A DNA stretch of 64,000 bases from Phymatolithon calcareum (GCA_977006965.1 OZ345382.1:1426001-1490000), one strand, 5' to 3'; counted from the first letter of the stretch, positions 1 to 11,780 are shown. Program-made: numbers and translations. The notes: a model not told the origin generated them from the sequence alone.

Positions 1-767
1 ACTTTGTCAGACACATCATGGCGACGGCGTAATATCCGTGTGTCATACACTGCATGCTTGTTCTCTCTTTATTGGTTCAATTTGTTTAAATTTGATCGCA
101 CGACTAAGTCCGAGAAACTCCCTGCATCCCATTTACCGCGCTTTCGACATACCGTTTATCGCTGTCTAGTTTTGGTATACTGTTTTAAAAAACGGTATAC
201 CAAAACTTCGAGGAGCAGTATAAGGGTGAAAAAAAAATTTCGAAAATAGTTTGACCTCACAGCTCGAACCTACCCAACTTTATACTGCTGAATCCCGTAT
301 AGTATGGCCATTTAAAAACTATTCTGACACGTATCCCGCCAGTTGAAAATCAGCAAAAGTGCGTTTTTTAGTGATATACTGCTGAATTTGAGGCGTGGTA
401 TAAGTATTGTAACATTTTTGTTTTCTTTTGATAAAGAAACAGCATAAAAGTCTTCCGACAGGTTATTGCAACCATGTCAATGAAATTTGGATTAGAATTT
501 TTTACGAGGGGTGTACCGCGCTCTATATTTCTAATGGCGACCTCGTGTTATACTGTTTTGCACATTTGGTATATCAACGCACCTTCATGAATCGCCAGGA
601 GTTTTCGCAACTATTGATGATCTTCGAATTGGGGGTGCATATGATAACAACGCGAGTGTATCAGAACAGCGCCCGAAAGCACGACAACACCGGCACGGGT
701 GATGGATGCTTGGGTCTCGTGCAAGTTCTGATTGACACCAAGTCCCGAAGCTCCGTGCGTTGCCACG
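1..767. other. Gene-poor AT-rich stretch
   Basis: No ORF here reads like a protein. The only structure seen is a 40-base palindrome at 168-207 and several scattered runs beginning tatactg (for example near 279, 374 and 550). Confidence 0.5.
168..207. repeat. 40-base near-perfect palindrome
   Basis: The arms read agttttggtatac on the left and gtataccaaaact on the right. The 14 bases between them also pair apart from one T:G wobble, so the whole 40 bases fold on themselves. It could be a relic of a foldback element; no function can be read from it. Confidence 0.7.
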
Positions 768-768
768 G

Positions 769-890
769 TGTGGAACACGGAGCATGATTGTGGCCCAGGT
801 CTTCCCTCTTTTTTATGTGCTCCTAATAACGTAACGTAGCACTAAGTAAAATATCCCAAAAACTGTGCTTCGCACAGTAAGCTCAATTTT
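769..890 (+). repeat. Dispersed repeat R1, copy 1
   Basis: This segment matches, in reverse orientation, the stretch at 13086-13205, with roughly 85% identity by eye over 120 bases. The second copy forms the last codons and 3' flank of the NB-ARC/WD40 gene, so this copy may be the abandoned 3' end of another family member. Confidence 0.7.
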
Positions 891-1000
891 TTCTATTTCA
901 TAGATAAGACCAGAAAACGGGATTTCCCGCAACTCCCAGCCGATTTAGCCATTTTGAGGCGACCAGATTTCGCATCATTTAATGATATCACTGCTCCGTA

Positions 1001-1073
1001 CTGTTGCACTCTCAGGGTCGGCAAGATAGTCGACACTCGCTCTCTCCCCAATTGTGGGTTTCTTGAGATGCGA
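1001..1073 (+). repeat. Dispersed repeat R2, copy 1
   Basis: It matches 56582-56652 in the same orientation: both carry cagggtcgg, then cactcgctctc, then attgtg and cttgagatgcga, with small indels. Nothing else is recognised around it. Confidence 0.7.
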
Positions 1074-1762
1074 TTAATACGTGTGTGGGAGTTTCGTAAG
1101 ACAAACTTGATATTTCAGTAGGGGCGCACGACATCATCGAGGATACGCTGCAAATTATATACTGCTCTCGTCCATGGCAGAGAAATCGGCTCTTAAAGTT
1201 TTCGCTATTTTAGTGAGGGCGTTTCGTGAAATCGTTCACGAAAAGGGCGAAGAAAGCGGAACGCCTGTTACGTGCAGCAAATATGATATCTTTTTTGACG
1301 ACGAGGACTAGGAAAACGAGAGACAGTCCTGCGAAATAAGCATTATGCATAATACAGGCTCTATGGGCCAATTATGATGAGATTCCGTCAAAGAGCCCCT
1401 TAGTTCATAGGAAGAAGAGCAATTTGGAAGACGTTCTTCTCCACATCTACTTACAGTTTGCAATACGAAACATAATTTCCTGTAAAGGCCATGCGCTGGA
1501 GAGATCGATATTTCCCGCAACCCCTTGGCAAATCCGGATCCGTAACTTTTCGTATCATACCATGGTTTTGTACATGAGTACGTTGCTCACGTCCCAGCAA
1601 TAACATTCCATACGTATGGTCCAGCAGTTCACGCTCTCGGCGATAGATATTCATGATCCGCAAAATCTATCTGCTTATTGCGCAGGTCGATAAAAATTAT
1701 CAGCTCCCTCAAAAAGTAGTAAAAGCAAAATTACCTCAATTTTCGATATTTCCCGCATCCCC
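1074..1762. other. Intergenic, nothing recognised
   Basis: No supported gene. The phrase atttcccgca recurs here (about 1511 and 1748) and at about 923, which hints at old repeat material. Confidence 0.4.
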
Positions 1763-1945
1763 CTGAGATCTCCTGAAGCGTTACATCACTCAATAGATCA
1801 TGAGTTTTTGGTTCTCTGCTAGGGACCGCACGTTGCTCTATAAATCGAGCTTCTCCTAAACTGTTATGTGGAGAGCACAAAACTATGTTTATTGCGTGTG
1901 CACGTTAAAACGAGAGTACACTGTTACGCCAAGTCAGTACTGCCT
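1763..1945 (+). repeat. Dispersed repeat R3, copy 1
   Basis: A 183-base segment starting ctgagatctcctgaagcg and ending near aagtcagtactgcct. The same sequence lies at 19983-20166 in the same orientation with about 90% identity. Neither copy has an ORF or obvious terminal inverted repeats. Confidence 0.85.
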
Positions 1946-3134
1946 TTTCAAATTTGTGAAATCCGAGTCGATTTGTATTTTATTTTTCTCAGGACGGGTT
2001 TAATCGGGTTGCTGATTTAGGGCATGAAAGTGTAGAGCACTGTTCTGGGCCATGTATGCGTTGTCAGGGTAACGCTGAAATCGGTTACATCTACTGAGAT
2101 TATGAGGCTTCCACCGAAACAAGTTGCAAGGGAACAATCTCTCGGCATGTGCTTGCCGAGTGTCAACTATGTTGAAATACAATTGCGAACGGTTGACAGT
2201 TGGGGATGTGGCATCGCAGTGGAATCACGGGAGATTTGCTGGGTTGCCGCACGCCACTGTAGTGATTGAGAAAATGGGAATATAAAAGAAACAAGATGGG
2301 AACATGTGAAGGAGAGTTGAGGAGAGGGACTACGCAAAACTTCGTAGTAAAGCAGTAAATCCGACACACTCTTTTGCTCATTTCTGGTTTTTCAGTAGCT
2401 CCCTCGAGCGTTGGGTCCCAGGTGGGACAGAAAATGCCCCAGACAGGGCACCAGGTCGCCGTGGGGCTGACCGTCGACTACACGGTGCAGTCGTGACAAG
2501 CAATTAATCCACGAGACGTTGAGGCGCAGAGCCTCTGTGTGCCATGGCAATTGTACAAAATTGCTATTATCGGCATTTGTTACTTTTTGGCACGCCCATA
2601 GACAAAGTGGCAACCCGAATTCGAATCTACTTTCGGTCTAGCAGAAAGAAACATCTTACACGTCAATACAGCTCAATGCAAAAGAGTCACACCTATTCAA
2701 CATCACAATATCGTCACACTGAAATTCTAAACAACAGGTTCTCTGCGACCTTCGTTTATGAGAGATACTCCTTGAACCGTTGATGCCAGCAACTTTCTAA
2801 ATTGAAATGCAACCACTGCATAAGGGAAAGATTTTGCAAATGCTGACGCTGCACCGTTTTTCTACCCACAATACATAATACGACCTATCATCTTGCCAAC
2901 GTACGTTCTCTATGTGAGTGATCTTTTAACCGTTTCTGTACGGGATTGTCCTAGATTCACTCTAGTCTTGGCCGGCGTGGACATTAGTGCAAATTTTTGG
3001 AAAGTTTCAAAGCGTCATTGAAAATGCGACATGGAGTCGAGCCTTTTGTCTATGCATCCAGCCCACCATGTCACGTGTGTACCGCAGTATGTAACAATCC
3101 ATTACAGTATGAGATGTTGACATGGCTATGCATG
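1946..3134. other. Intergenic, nothing recognised
   Basis: The short ORFs here have no protein-like composition and overlap one another in several frames. I see no gene. Confidence 0.4.
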
Positions 3135-3161
3135 ATTGGACCATGCGTTGCATGGTCCAAT
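3135..3161. repeat. Perfect 12-bp inverted repeat, 3-base loop
   Basis: attggaccatgc, loop gtt, gcatggtccaat. It lies about 120 bases upstream of the candidate start codon at 3282, so it could be an operator-like or terminator-like hairpin, but there is no direct evidence for either. Confidence 0.7.
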
Positions 3162-3281
3162 ATAGTGCTCTCTCCCAAACGCCTCGATCGTTGCTCAACG
3201 CGCATGCATGCATACCGTTTCCGCTGGTAATCCATCCGCAATTCAAACCTGCGCTGCGCGACCGCTTGCGCCTCCGCAACG

Positions 3282-4299
3282 ATGGCAACCTCGCCCAAGC
3301 CCTCCAAGCGCCGGACGTCTGCACCGACTGCGCCGAAGGGAAAAGCATCTGAAAAGCAGCGGGAAAGGAAGCAATTCGTCGAGGTGCGCGTGTCCGGCTG
3401 CGCTTACGCGGTCGTCGCGTGTGTTTGTTCGCAGTATTATTCCGCGCCGGCAGCAAATCGGGTGCATGGGTAGAACTAGCACAAACGGAGTTGGTGTATC
3501 ATGACCCCAACCCTGGGTTCGTCGCCCCGTTTCCGGTCCCGCGCGACGAAACGATGTATCGTATGGTGATGTAGTCGCGCACTGGTCAGAGCGAGGATGT
3601 GAATCGATGCAAGGTTTTTGGATATGGTGAATTCATGATGGACAGAACGTTGTCGAAGGATGACGGCGTTATTGAAGTCGTGCTGTGGAATCGTAGGGGG
3701 CGAACGAAACCGAAGAGAGGACGATTCATCCGGTGCAGGGAACTTGTGGCTGTCGCCGTTGTGCTGCACACTTGCTTCATCCGATTCGGATTTGGCCGAA
3801 TTCTAAGGTTTGGGGGCCGATGAAGGGCATCAGGAAACAACCGGGCAAGGCGTTTTTCGTATGTGTCCTCCTCTTTATGTATATAGTACATCCGATTTTC
3901 ATTTTTGTTCCTCCGATTCCGTTTAACAAATTACTGTCTCGTACGTCCATCCCCCGTGGCGTTGCGTTTTTGGTTGACAGGTAATATATCGCGCAAATGT
4001 CAATGGCGTGGCCGAAGAATGGGTGCCCGTGTATCGCTCCGAAATGCGCGATGCGTACGCAGCGCGACAGGTTGCCGTAATGTTTGATGGCGCCTCATTA
4101 TGTTCCGAGGGTTTATACGCCAACGATGAGAATCGCGGGCTTCGTTTTGAGGTTGTCCATTGCAATCGACTCGCACGAAGGGTTTTTTTGCAGTGACTAC
4201 TGTTGGGCCATACCTGTGGGGATTACTGATGGTTGTACCGACGATCTTTCCGAAATGGGGATATGCCGCGTTGTGCATGAAGGTGTTGCAATTTACTAA
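3282..4299 (+). pseudogene. Possible multi-exon or decayed small gene, product unknown
   Basis: Four short stretches read like protein but lie in different frames. (1) 3282-3383 begins at an ATG in good context (acgATGG) and is rich in Lys, Arg and Ser, then meets GAG|GTGCGC, a possible 5' splice site. (2) About 3455-3565 encodes an acidic/proline stretch including DPNPGFVAPFPVPRDE. (3) About 3590-3730 includes KDDGVIEVVLWNRRGR. (4) About 3981-4190, after a 3' splice-like ttgacag, includes EEWVPVYRSEMRDAYAARQ, followed by another splice-like tttttttgcag at 4183-4193. An AATAAA lies at 4436-4441. Either this is a genuine gene with several small introns, which would be unusual beside the intron-poor genes of this window, or it is a frameshifted relic. 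No family was recognised. Confidence 0.35.
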
Positions 4300-4435
4300 C
4301 CGTGGTTGATGCGTCGAGGCGGCTAACTGGCTCCAGGAATCGACCCAAAGTTTGTGGGTGCTGTCTATGGAGCACATTCAAGTGAAATCGTTTCCTGCGT
4401 CGTGCCCGCTGCGATAACTCCTATTCTTCAACATA

Positions 4436-4441
4436 AATAAA
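4436..4441 (+). terminator. Candidate polyadenylation signal
   Basis: AATAAA about 140 bases after the last coding-like stretch of the candidate gene at 3282-4299. It supports a plus-strand transcript but is weak evidence alone. Confidence 0.35.
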
Positions 4442-4865
4442 GGAAGCAGGACAGCAAACAGCAGTTTGAAAGGCGCGCCGTCCCTTTCAAGCTGACGGCA
4501 TCTTGTCAAAACTGATTTACAAAAATATACTTCAATACACAAAATCATTGAACAAAACAAGTCTCTAAGCTTTTCAGGTTTCTTGTTTTTTTTGCTTTTT
4601 AAGCAACTATGGGGCTCTGCTCAACGAGTGAGTAGATATTGTAGAGAAGTGTTTAGGATGCAAGATCAGAAGTCGTGAGGTCTTTGGATCAAAGATCCTA
4701 ATTGTATTATATCATCTGAATCAATGGAATTCTAGTCGACAGCGGCACACGATTACAAGACATCAGTTGTCGGATCCAACGCGCTCTATCGATCTCGAAG
4801 GTTGAACCTCACGAAGATTGTGCGGCGCAATGGGCATATCAATGCGACAGATGCCACTTGTGTGC

Positions 4866-5740
4866 CCCAGTCACAACCGCGGTATAGTCGAGTTGCAATA
4901 CTCGCCTCCGACGCCTGGCGGCACATTCAAAATATCGGCGTGCATGGACGGTGCGCGTGTGCTTCGCGACGTAATATCGGAGGACTAGATCGGAAGTTTT
5001 ATGGGGCATAAAAGCGCCGTATGGAGCGCCTGCATATCATCGGACGCGTCGCTCGCGGTCACTGCTGGTGCCGATTTCACCGCCTGTCTGTGGGACGCTG
5101 TCACCAGAGATTGCAAAGCCGTTTTCACTCAGCCGCACATTTGTAAATCGACCGACTTTTCTGCCGATGGATCCCGTTTGCCTACGGCAGGCAATACTCC
5201 GGACATTGGCATCTATAATGTGGCTTCCGGTGACACAACCCCTATTGCCTTGCTTTCGCGGTCGGACGGCAACAAGACAACTTCCGTCAAGGTTGTGCGG
5301 TACGATGGAGATAGTAGCAACGTTATTATCTCAGCCATTTCTTAGCCTACTGATGAGCAGGTCGTATATGTTTGGGACGTACGCAGTGGAACGCTTGAAA
5401 AGAAGCTACCGTTGGAGCCGTGGCTAAGTCTGCTCAACTGTCCATGAACAGCTAGTATCTAACAGTGTCTCAGTATTTTCGCTTGGCACTATGAAAAGGG
5501 TTGTGAGGCTCCCAGTTCCCAGAGAGACGGAAGTGCTATTTTTTGGTGTCCCAAAATGGACATGGTTGTCACCGGCGGTCATGATCTCACCGTGCGAAGA
5601 TACGAAGTCATGTCTCACGATAAACTGAAGGAGGCGGAGTCCAGTCGCGGTCATCATGGACCTGTGTGGGTCGTGAGGTTTGCTCCGGATAGAGAAAACT
5701 ACGCCAGTGGCTCTGATGATGGCACCATTCGATACGTTAC
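4866..5740 (+). pseudogene. STRAP: STRAP/UNRIP-like WD40 protein, pseudogene
   Basis: STRAP is a seven-bladed WD40 protein that partners UNR and the SMN complex in mRNP assembly. The reading begins with the family's N-terminal blade (SHNRGIVELQYS, then FKISACMDGACVLRD), goes through an in-frame TAG just before IGSFMGHKSAVWSA (the family has a tryptophan there), and continues to 5342 through ADFTACLWDA and HICKSTDFSADGSRL. A TAG ends that frame at 5343-5345. The next blade (QVVYVWDVRSGTLEKKLP) follows, then a frameshifted middle part, and the last blades resume at 5556-5735 (MDMVVTGGHDLTVRRYE, GPVWVVRFAPDRENYASGSDD). Two or more stops and at least one frameshift make it a dead copy; a working gene must lie elsewhere. 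The order of blades is intact, so decay is by point mutation, not rearrangement. Confidence 0.8.
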
Positions 5741-7029
5741 CAACCACCTGTTATCTATACGATCTTGTTTGTCTTCCTCTGCTCTGTCTGGCGCCTCTAC
5801 TTTTCATCTTGCGATTTTGTTTTTTACCGCTGCTTTGGAAGGCCTAGGCTTTGGTAAGCAAACCTTTTTCACTTTGATAGCAATTCTGCTGCTGTCGTGT
5901 CGGATGGCAATTGCTAACTAATCGCTGAAATCTTTCTTCTGCGCTCCTTGTTTTCCAGGAGGACGACCATCGACCCATCGCTAGCTGTGGGAGGTGGAAT
6001 ATGAACTGTTTCTAATCGCTTTGCACGTTTTTCTGCATGCTACCGGCGAAGTGAGTGAGTGAGCCAGCGAGCTCGTTATCTGCGGTTCATCGTGCAGTTT
6101 GCAAAACGACAAAAATCTGTTCAATTTTTTTGGAACGCCTCTTTGTCTCCGCCGGGGATTGCGTGACGGCTAACAACGTACCTGTCTAGCTCTTGTATCG
6201 AGCAGATGCTTTTGCGTTTGTGGAATTCCTATTACGCATGTTTATTCTTGTGACCAACCCTGCGGTGTGAGGTGAGTTTGATGATGGAATTGCGCAGCTC
6301 AACTTCTGGGAAATGCGTCTGTAAAGCTTTGCAGTCGCGAGGGATTTGCTCGGAACGCGTCTAACCGCAGACTAAATGTATTCCGCATGGCGAATTCATG
6401 CTTAGTCCTGACGTCTAAGTGGCGTGTCTGTCCAACGGGCAATAATTCGCCGCTGTTCCTTGAATGTAAGAGTTCGTAGCTTTCTTCCGCTTTCTTCTCT
6501 GCTATTCTACATCCCACAAGCGTCAATAAGATATACCACAAGAAATGAAAAGCGCTGCTTCTATTCCAGTGCAACAAGGAAGTCTTTCCAATCCCCGAAG
6601 CATGTTTGGTGCCTAAGAATTGCGCCCCAGCGTTCTTGTTTCCGACGGTGCATTCGACTCGTCACCACGATTCAAATGTGTTAAGCGACACATTGGTAAG
6701 GAGAGATTCCGTACGCAGTTTCCATATCCTTACCTTTCAACCAGCACATCGAGACTGCAGAGTACTTTCGCCCGATTCGCTTTCTACTCAGACTCAGCGA
6801 ATATCCCTTTCGCACACATTTCGTGCGCCAAGTCGCTTATTCGGAACGCCTCGAAAATGGTCTCTCTGAACGTGCAATCACAAGAACATTGAAATAGCAC
6901 GAACAGCTTGCGCTCTTCCACCCCGAGCCGACAAGTGTGTCGCACGGCGAGAGAGTACATCCTTCCGATCACGCGCTGAGACCACGATACCCACGCATCG
7001 CAACCCAAGAACCGAGGCCTTCTTGCCCG
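5741..7029. other. Intergenic, nothing recognised
   Basis: Short overlapping ORFs in several frames, none with recognisable motifs. I see no gene. Confidence 0.4.
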
Positions 7030-7345
7030 GCCACCTAACAGTTGAGACGCGACAGCGTCGTGCAAAACGAGATTCTAAACCACGTGGGCATTTCGCAAGG
7101 GTTCATAAATCGTCTGCAATTGAGCCTCCACGGCCTTACTGACAACGGAGAAGCAGCAGCCAAACCGCCGCAAGGCATATCCAGTGATGTCGAGAAATAG
7201 TGGCAATAGTTGAACCGTAATGCGTTCATGCAGGCAGCCATTGCTGTTCGACTTCCAGGCGCTTCACCCCGAGCTTCAGAGACATCGCGCGCTTCCACGT
7301 CGGACACGGACATAGCTCGAGCTTTCCGTTTGGGTCATTTCGCGT
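7030..7345 (+). pseudogene. Coding-like relic, unknown
   Basis: One plus-strand frame reads about 95 codons of reasonable composition (for example SLHGLTDNGEAAAKPPQG) broken by two stop codons near 7200. This is consistent with an old transposon or gene remnant. No family is recognised, and chance is not excluded. Confidence 0.2.
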
Positions 7346-9545
7346 GATAGCGCTCGATGACGTCCTGGGATAACGTGCAACGCTACCACGATGGTGTTTA
7401 AACGGAAGATTTTCCTCAGAAATGTTGGGTTGCCACCGAGTTTAATGAAGTGTCGCGCCTATCCGATTAAATACCCATTGCCCTCCGCCTTTCAGACTGT
7501 AATATATGAACTTACCGAAGGCTCTTCTTCAACTTGGGGCGCACCACACAAACGCAGAGATCCAACGTATAGTACAACGACCGCCTCATTTCGGAGCACC
7601 GTCCTGCCGTTGCTCAACTTGACAGCCGTTGACTCAAATCAATCCAATCAAATAGCACAAACAATAACTCTAAGTTCCCCTACCTCGACTCGACCTCCTC
7701 CTTGCAGGGCTAGTTGACCGGGTCATGAGACCGCAGATGTCGAACGACTGTCAACAGATGGCGCGAGGCGCGGCGACAACGTTGTGCGTCGGCACTTCGT
7801 CCGCAGCTGCCGCCGTGGCGCGCACTACACTCCCAGTTGCTACTAAGGCTATCCTTACATCTCTGGTTTTCCGAGAACTATGCGTCTCTGCACTGAGACA
7901 ACGACGTTGCGGTCGATTACAAGGACGTTTTGATTGCGAGCACCCATGAAGTTTGCAATCTGCACTTCACGCAATATGCATCTGATGTGTAGGGTACAGG
8001 CTGGCAGTGATGTAATGCTCAGTCCGTCGAGGACTGGTGTAGAAAGAGCTGTTTATGTGTGATACCCTTCCCAGCTATATTGTTCTCTTCTTGAGAATTC
8101 TGTATGGTACATAATATGCTGTTCTGAGGTCTGGCTCTGTGCACGGATACAGTTCGTCGAACGTCCCGATCTTCCCCTCCGTACTTCATCTTCCGAGATA
8201 GCAAGAGTTACTATCATCGACAATGGTGGTGGTGGGTTTCCGGTTGTTCGCGACTATCAAATACTTCCCAATGTATCCGAAAAACTCCATCGTCAAGCTC
8301 AGGTCGAGACTGCACATGCTGTAATCTTTACAACATTGGGAAGAGGGAAGGCAGTGTAGTCTATTTGAAAGTGTATTGCATTCAAATTTGAATTCTAGGT
8401 GATCCAGAAAACAAGGTTTGTGTCCTCTTACGACCGAACAGTCATTCAATAAGCCGTATGTCTCTCAAGCAGCGTACACCAGTTACTCGATTAGCGATTA
8501 CTTCTCTTCGGTTGTCGCACCGTTGGCGCGTCAGTCAACCTCCAACCGCAGTGTTGTCAAGCCGATCCCCAACGCTTCTACTGACACCAGCGCAACTCCT
8601 GCGCATGCCATGACGTCGCTGCATCGGAAGAACAACACCGCCGGATTCACACGCAGTTGCGCAGCCGTGGGGCAGCAGCAAGCGTGGGCGTGTTGTGAAC
8701 ACGGTGGGGTTGGGGCGGGCGTTGGATATGGCGGGTACATGGCGCCAACTTTTTCGGTCCGCTGGCGTGGTGAAATGAAGCGGCTCTCGATTCGATTTGG
8801 GCTGCTCTAACGTCGCACCTTGTTCACTGCGGACAGGGTTGTGGACGGTCACAGTAGCATACGAGGCGACCATGGCAGAGAAGAAGTACAAGCTGAGTAT
8901 GGACGCGCGACGAGAGGCGGTCGTGGAAGTTTGGTGGAGGTTGTTGCGATGGTAGGGACGGAGAGGGTTCAGTCGGTGGCGAGAAGAGCACAACCGTTCC
9001 GGTCGACGAGCCTCAGGTCGTGGAGTGTACGTTAATTTTTGACATGGCTCATTTGCCACACGAATTAAGGCCTCATGCATGACTTCCGCGCGTTGGAAGG
9101 TTGGCGAGGCATTTGGCATTGCGTGCCACCAGCATGATGAGTTGCGGTGCTGTGGACTTGGTTGACGCAGGCTTGTTGTGTTTCTTATTGAATGGGCGCA
9201 AAATAATCGCCTGCACAGGAGACTGAGGAGGGCACGATACGGATATCAGTGCGACAGAATTTGTGTATGGGAGGTTGCGAGGTTGCGTAGTGCGCCCAAC
9301 AAAGGGAACCGCTTCACTGAACTTGTCTTTCTTCTGTGTCAAACTACTGTAGTGTTATACTTGAGTTGAAAATCGTTCGAGCGTTGAAACGGTTCACGGA
9401 TGAGTGGAGACAAACGATATTTCTACACATAGCGTCCATGCGAAACGGAGGTGCTGCAGTCTTTATTTATTCATCATTCACCACTAAATTACATATTGCG
9501 ACTGCCCCACGCTGTCGGGAGGGCGCAATCTTCGAATAGAGGGCA
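7346..9545. other. Intergenic, one very short candidate ORF
   Basis: A plus-strand ATG at 8871 in good context opens 28 codons (MAEKKYKLSMDARREAVVEV...) that resemble the start of a helix-turn-helix protein and then stop. The longer minus-strand ORF over the same bases has low-complexity composition and is probably a shadow. Nothing else is recognised. Confidence 0.3.
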
Positions 9546-10150
9546 CGAGATAGTGAGTTTTCCAGTGCGATCTCGCTCTCTCTACTAAGGAACAGAAAGA
9601 GTACAAGGAACGCATTGTTCGAGCTGCAATCTATTTTCAAGGTAACAATCGGACGCCTGGGATTGACCTGAACGCTGCAAGTGTGTCCCACTACTGTCTT
9701 TCTAACGAACCTGATGCGGAGGTAGTAATGGCTTGTGACTTCCAGATGGGCAAACTCGTACCACATTGGGGCCAGAGAGCACAGCCGGGAAAAACGTACT
9801 ACTACCAGAAGCTTATGCACCACGTTTTTGTTATTATAGACTCGTCGAACTCTCGCAAGAATGTCTATGTGGTCGACGAAACTGTGGCCGGGGACAAGAA
9901 TGCGAATCATGTGTGTTCGTTTCTATTCGATTATGTCGAGCGCATGGTACAGCCGTGTGCGCGATTTCTCCGACTGTACCTCAGCGCTGCAACGTACTTC
10001 AAGAGTAAGTACGTGCTGTGGCTGGAAGCGGAAATGGTGGCACGTGGCCGATTTCAGCGTATCGTTTTTTGTATGTGGTGCCAAGCCACACGAAGTTCGA
10101 GCCTGACTCTTTGTCTTCGCAGATTGCGAACAGGCTTCTAACACATCGCC
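9546..10150 (+). pseudogene. Decayed transposon-associated ORF (DUF7869-like)
   Basis: One frame runs from about 9560 (CDLALSTKEQKEYKERIVRAA) through 9722-10060 (MACDFQMGKLVPHWGQRAQPG, then NVYVVDETVAGDKNANHVCS). It then shifts frame near 10070 to VPSHTKFEPDSLSSQIANR. This order (Cys-Asp with a charged helix, an aspartate followed by a QPG motif, a DE..G.N motif, and a HTKF.PD motif) is what I know from the uncharacterised ORFs of many eukaryotic transposon-like repeats; the label DUF7869 is from memory and uncertain. One clear frameshift and the absence of an N-terminal part mark it as a relic. No terminal repeats were found. Confidence 0.5.
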
Positions 10151-10388
10151 ACACAAAGCGCATCAGGCTGTACTGTTCGACGAACAGGCCCGGGTCCACA
10201 ATCGCTACTCTTTTCGTGACGGCTTCGGCGAACGAAAATATCTGCAGTTGCATGACTTGGAGTCTCCTTCTCGATGCAAATCTGTTTGAGCGAAAGCACC
10301 AGCCTCTCGGAATGGTCGTCTTTGCTTGCTAGGCCGGCGACACCGAGCCATCCGTGGTCCCCATACAAAGTTTGCAAGCAGATATCGA

Positions 10389-10524
10389 CAGTTTTGAATG
10401 GGCGAACGAGCAAACGGCCATCTTGAATTCCGTTAGGCGCTTTCCCGCGAGTGTTGATAATTGTCGGATATTCTGGCATTGGGCCGGACGAAGTCGGGAT
10501 ATGTGTCGTGATTTGATAGAAGCT
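10389..10524 (+). repeat. Direct repeat R4, left copy
   Basis: 136 bases (cagttttgaatgggcg to agaagct) matching 12062-12197 in the same orientation with about four differences. The two copies bracket the truncated NB-ARC/WD40 copy and the 144-base tandem repeat. Confidence 0.9.
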
Positions 10525-10795
10525 GAGTACCCAAGGCAGACGTGCCAACTCCACAAACCGTTACAATGTTCTCTGCACGTCGTTTCTCTCGTCGCCCTGG
10601 TAATGATCGCGAACTTTGGGAAAATGTTCGCAAAGGGGATATTCCACCGGGAATTGTTTTCGATGGATTCCGATTTGAGGGATCGGGTGCGAAAGAAAAT
10701 CCGCGCCTAACGGTGTCCAACATGCAACGAATTGCCAAGGAAATCAAGTCAACTCTCGTGAATATTGAGCGCCGTTGCTGGGCTGATATTCTGAA

Positions 10796-11500
10796 TTACT
10801 CGAACAGAACTGCGTTGGCACAATCCGGCCGAATTCTGATCGAAACGTTGGAGCAAGTTTCGGCTCCTCTAGAGAGCACAGATGATATTAACATGGTTGG
10901 TGCAGTGCTTGTGTCTTTGTCACCTGTCGACGCATTTACGACTACAACATCACTGCATGCTCCTGATCCGACCAAACGTCCACACGGAGAGCAATCAGCT
11001 GTCCAGCACATTCCTCTCAGGGGGATCTCCACGATCTGCACGATGCGCGAATCTGGAAAAAAAGTGTTCACGTGTTGCAAATACGACGTTCGTGTGTACG
11101 ATTCGCCGCTTTTCAAGTACGCGTCTAAATCCGCCATCTCCGCCCTTGTCTTTAACAGCCGTCCGCACACTTGCAACAGAAACGGTCCCTTTTCTTCCTT
11201 TACTCATCATCACGACAATTTTAATCCTTTACAAAGCAATTCGAAGCTCTGTATCACTCTTTGTAGAATATGTTCGTCCCCAAGCGTCAGCAGACAGTCA
11301 AAGTCAGCTTTCGGTGCCAACATACCAACGATATCACCACGTTCATAAGTCCAACGCGCATCCAACAAAAGAACGCCAAGCACCATCATCAAATCTGCAG
11401 AAAACAGGTGTCTGCCAAGTTCCACAACAAGTTTCCCGGCCATCCGCGTCATGTCGGTGTTGCTCGTCCTCTTCCCCGGCAAGGTCACTACCTTGACCAA
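10796..11500 (-). pseudogene. Truncated second copy of the NB-ARC/WD40 receptor gene
   Basis: On the minus strand 11210-11500 encodes LGVLLLDARWTYERGDIVG and FELLCKGLKLS, matching the end of the NB-ARC half of the gene at 15069-17195. Then come three consecutive TGA codons, and 10796-11176 encodes VCGRLLKTRAEMADLDAYLK and the first WD40 blade, matching the start of the WD40 half (to about residue 95). The blades after that and the whole P-loop region are missing, so it cannot make a receptor. It sits between two 136-base direct repeats (10389-10524 and 12062-12197) and ends in a 144-base tandem repeat, so it looks like a captured or duplicated fragment. Confidence 0.8.
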
Positions 11501-11780
11501 AAATCAAAACTCGTCCAAATGAGCTCTAACTAGTCTCTTCACCACTCGTACACCTTCGCCATCATCCAAAACAAGATTTCAGCCTGTCACCGTCATGTCA
11601 GTGTCGCGCGTCTTCTTCCCCGGCAAGGTCACTACCTTGACCAAAAATCAAAACTCGTCCAAATGTGCTCAAACTAGTCTCTTCACCACTCCGACACCTT
11701 CGCCATCATCCAAAACAAGATTTCAGCCCGTCACCGTCATGTCGGTGTCGCGCGTCTTCTTCCCCGGCAGGGTCACTCGA
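11447..11780. repeat. 144-bp tandem repeat, about 2.3 units
   Basis: Units start at 11447, 11591 and 11735 (cgtcatgtc...), an exact 144-base period with few differences. 144 is 48 codons, so any frame stays open across the repeat; the resulting plus-strand ORF (11595-12239) is therefore weak evidence for a protein. Confidence 0.9.

Noticed and set aside
3007-3456. 149-codon minus-strand ORF
   Set aside because: Antisense to the better coding-like stretch at 3282-3383 and Arg-rich in the way GC-rich shadows are.
8535-9119. 194-codon minus-strand ORF
   Set aside because: Low-complexity, Arg/Thr/Pro-rich, no motif, and several other frames over the same bases are equally open.
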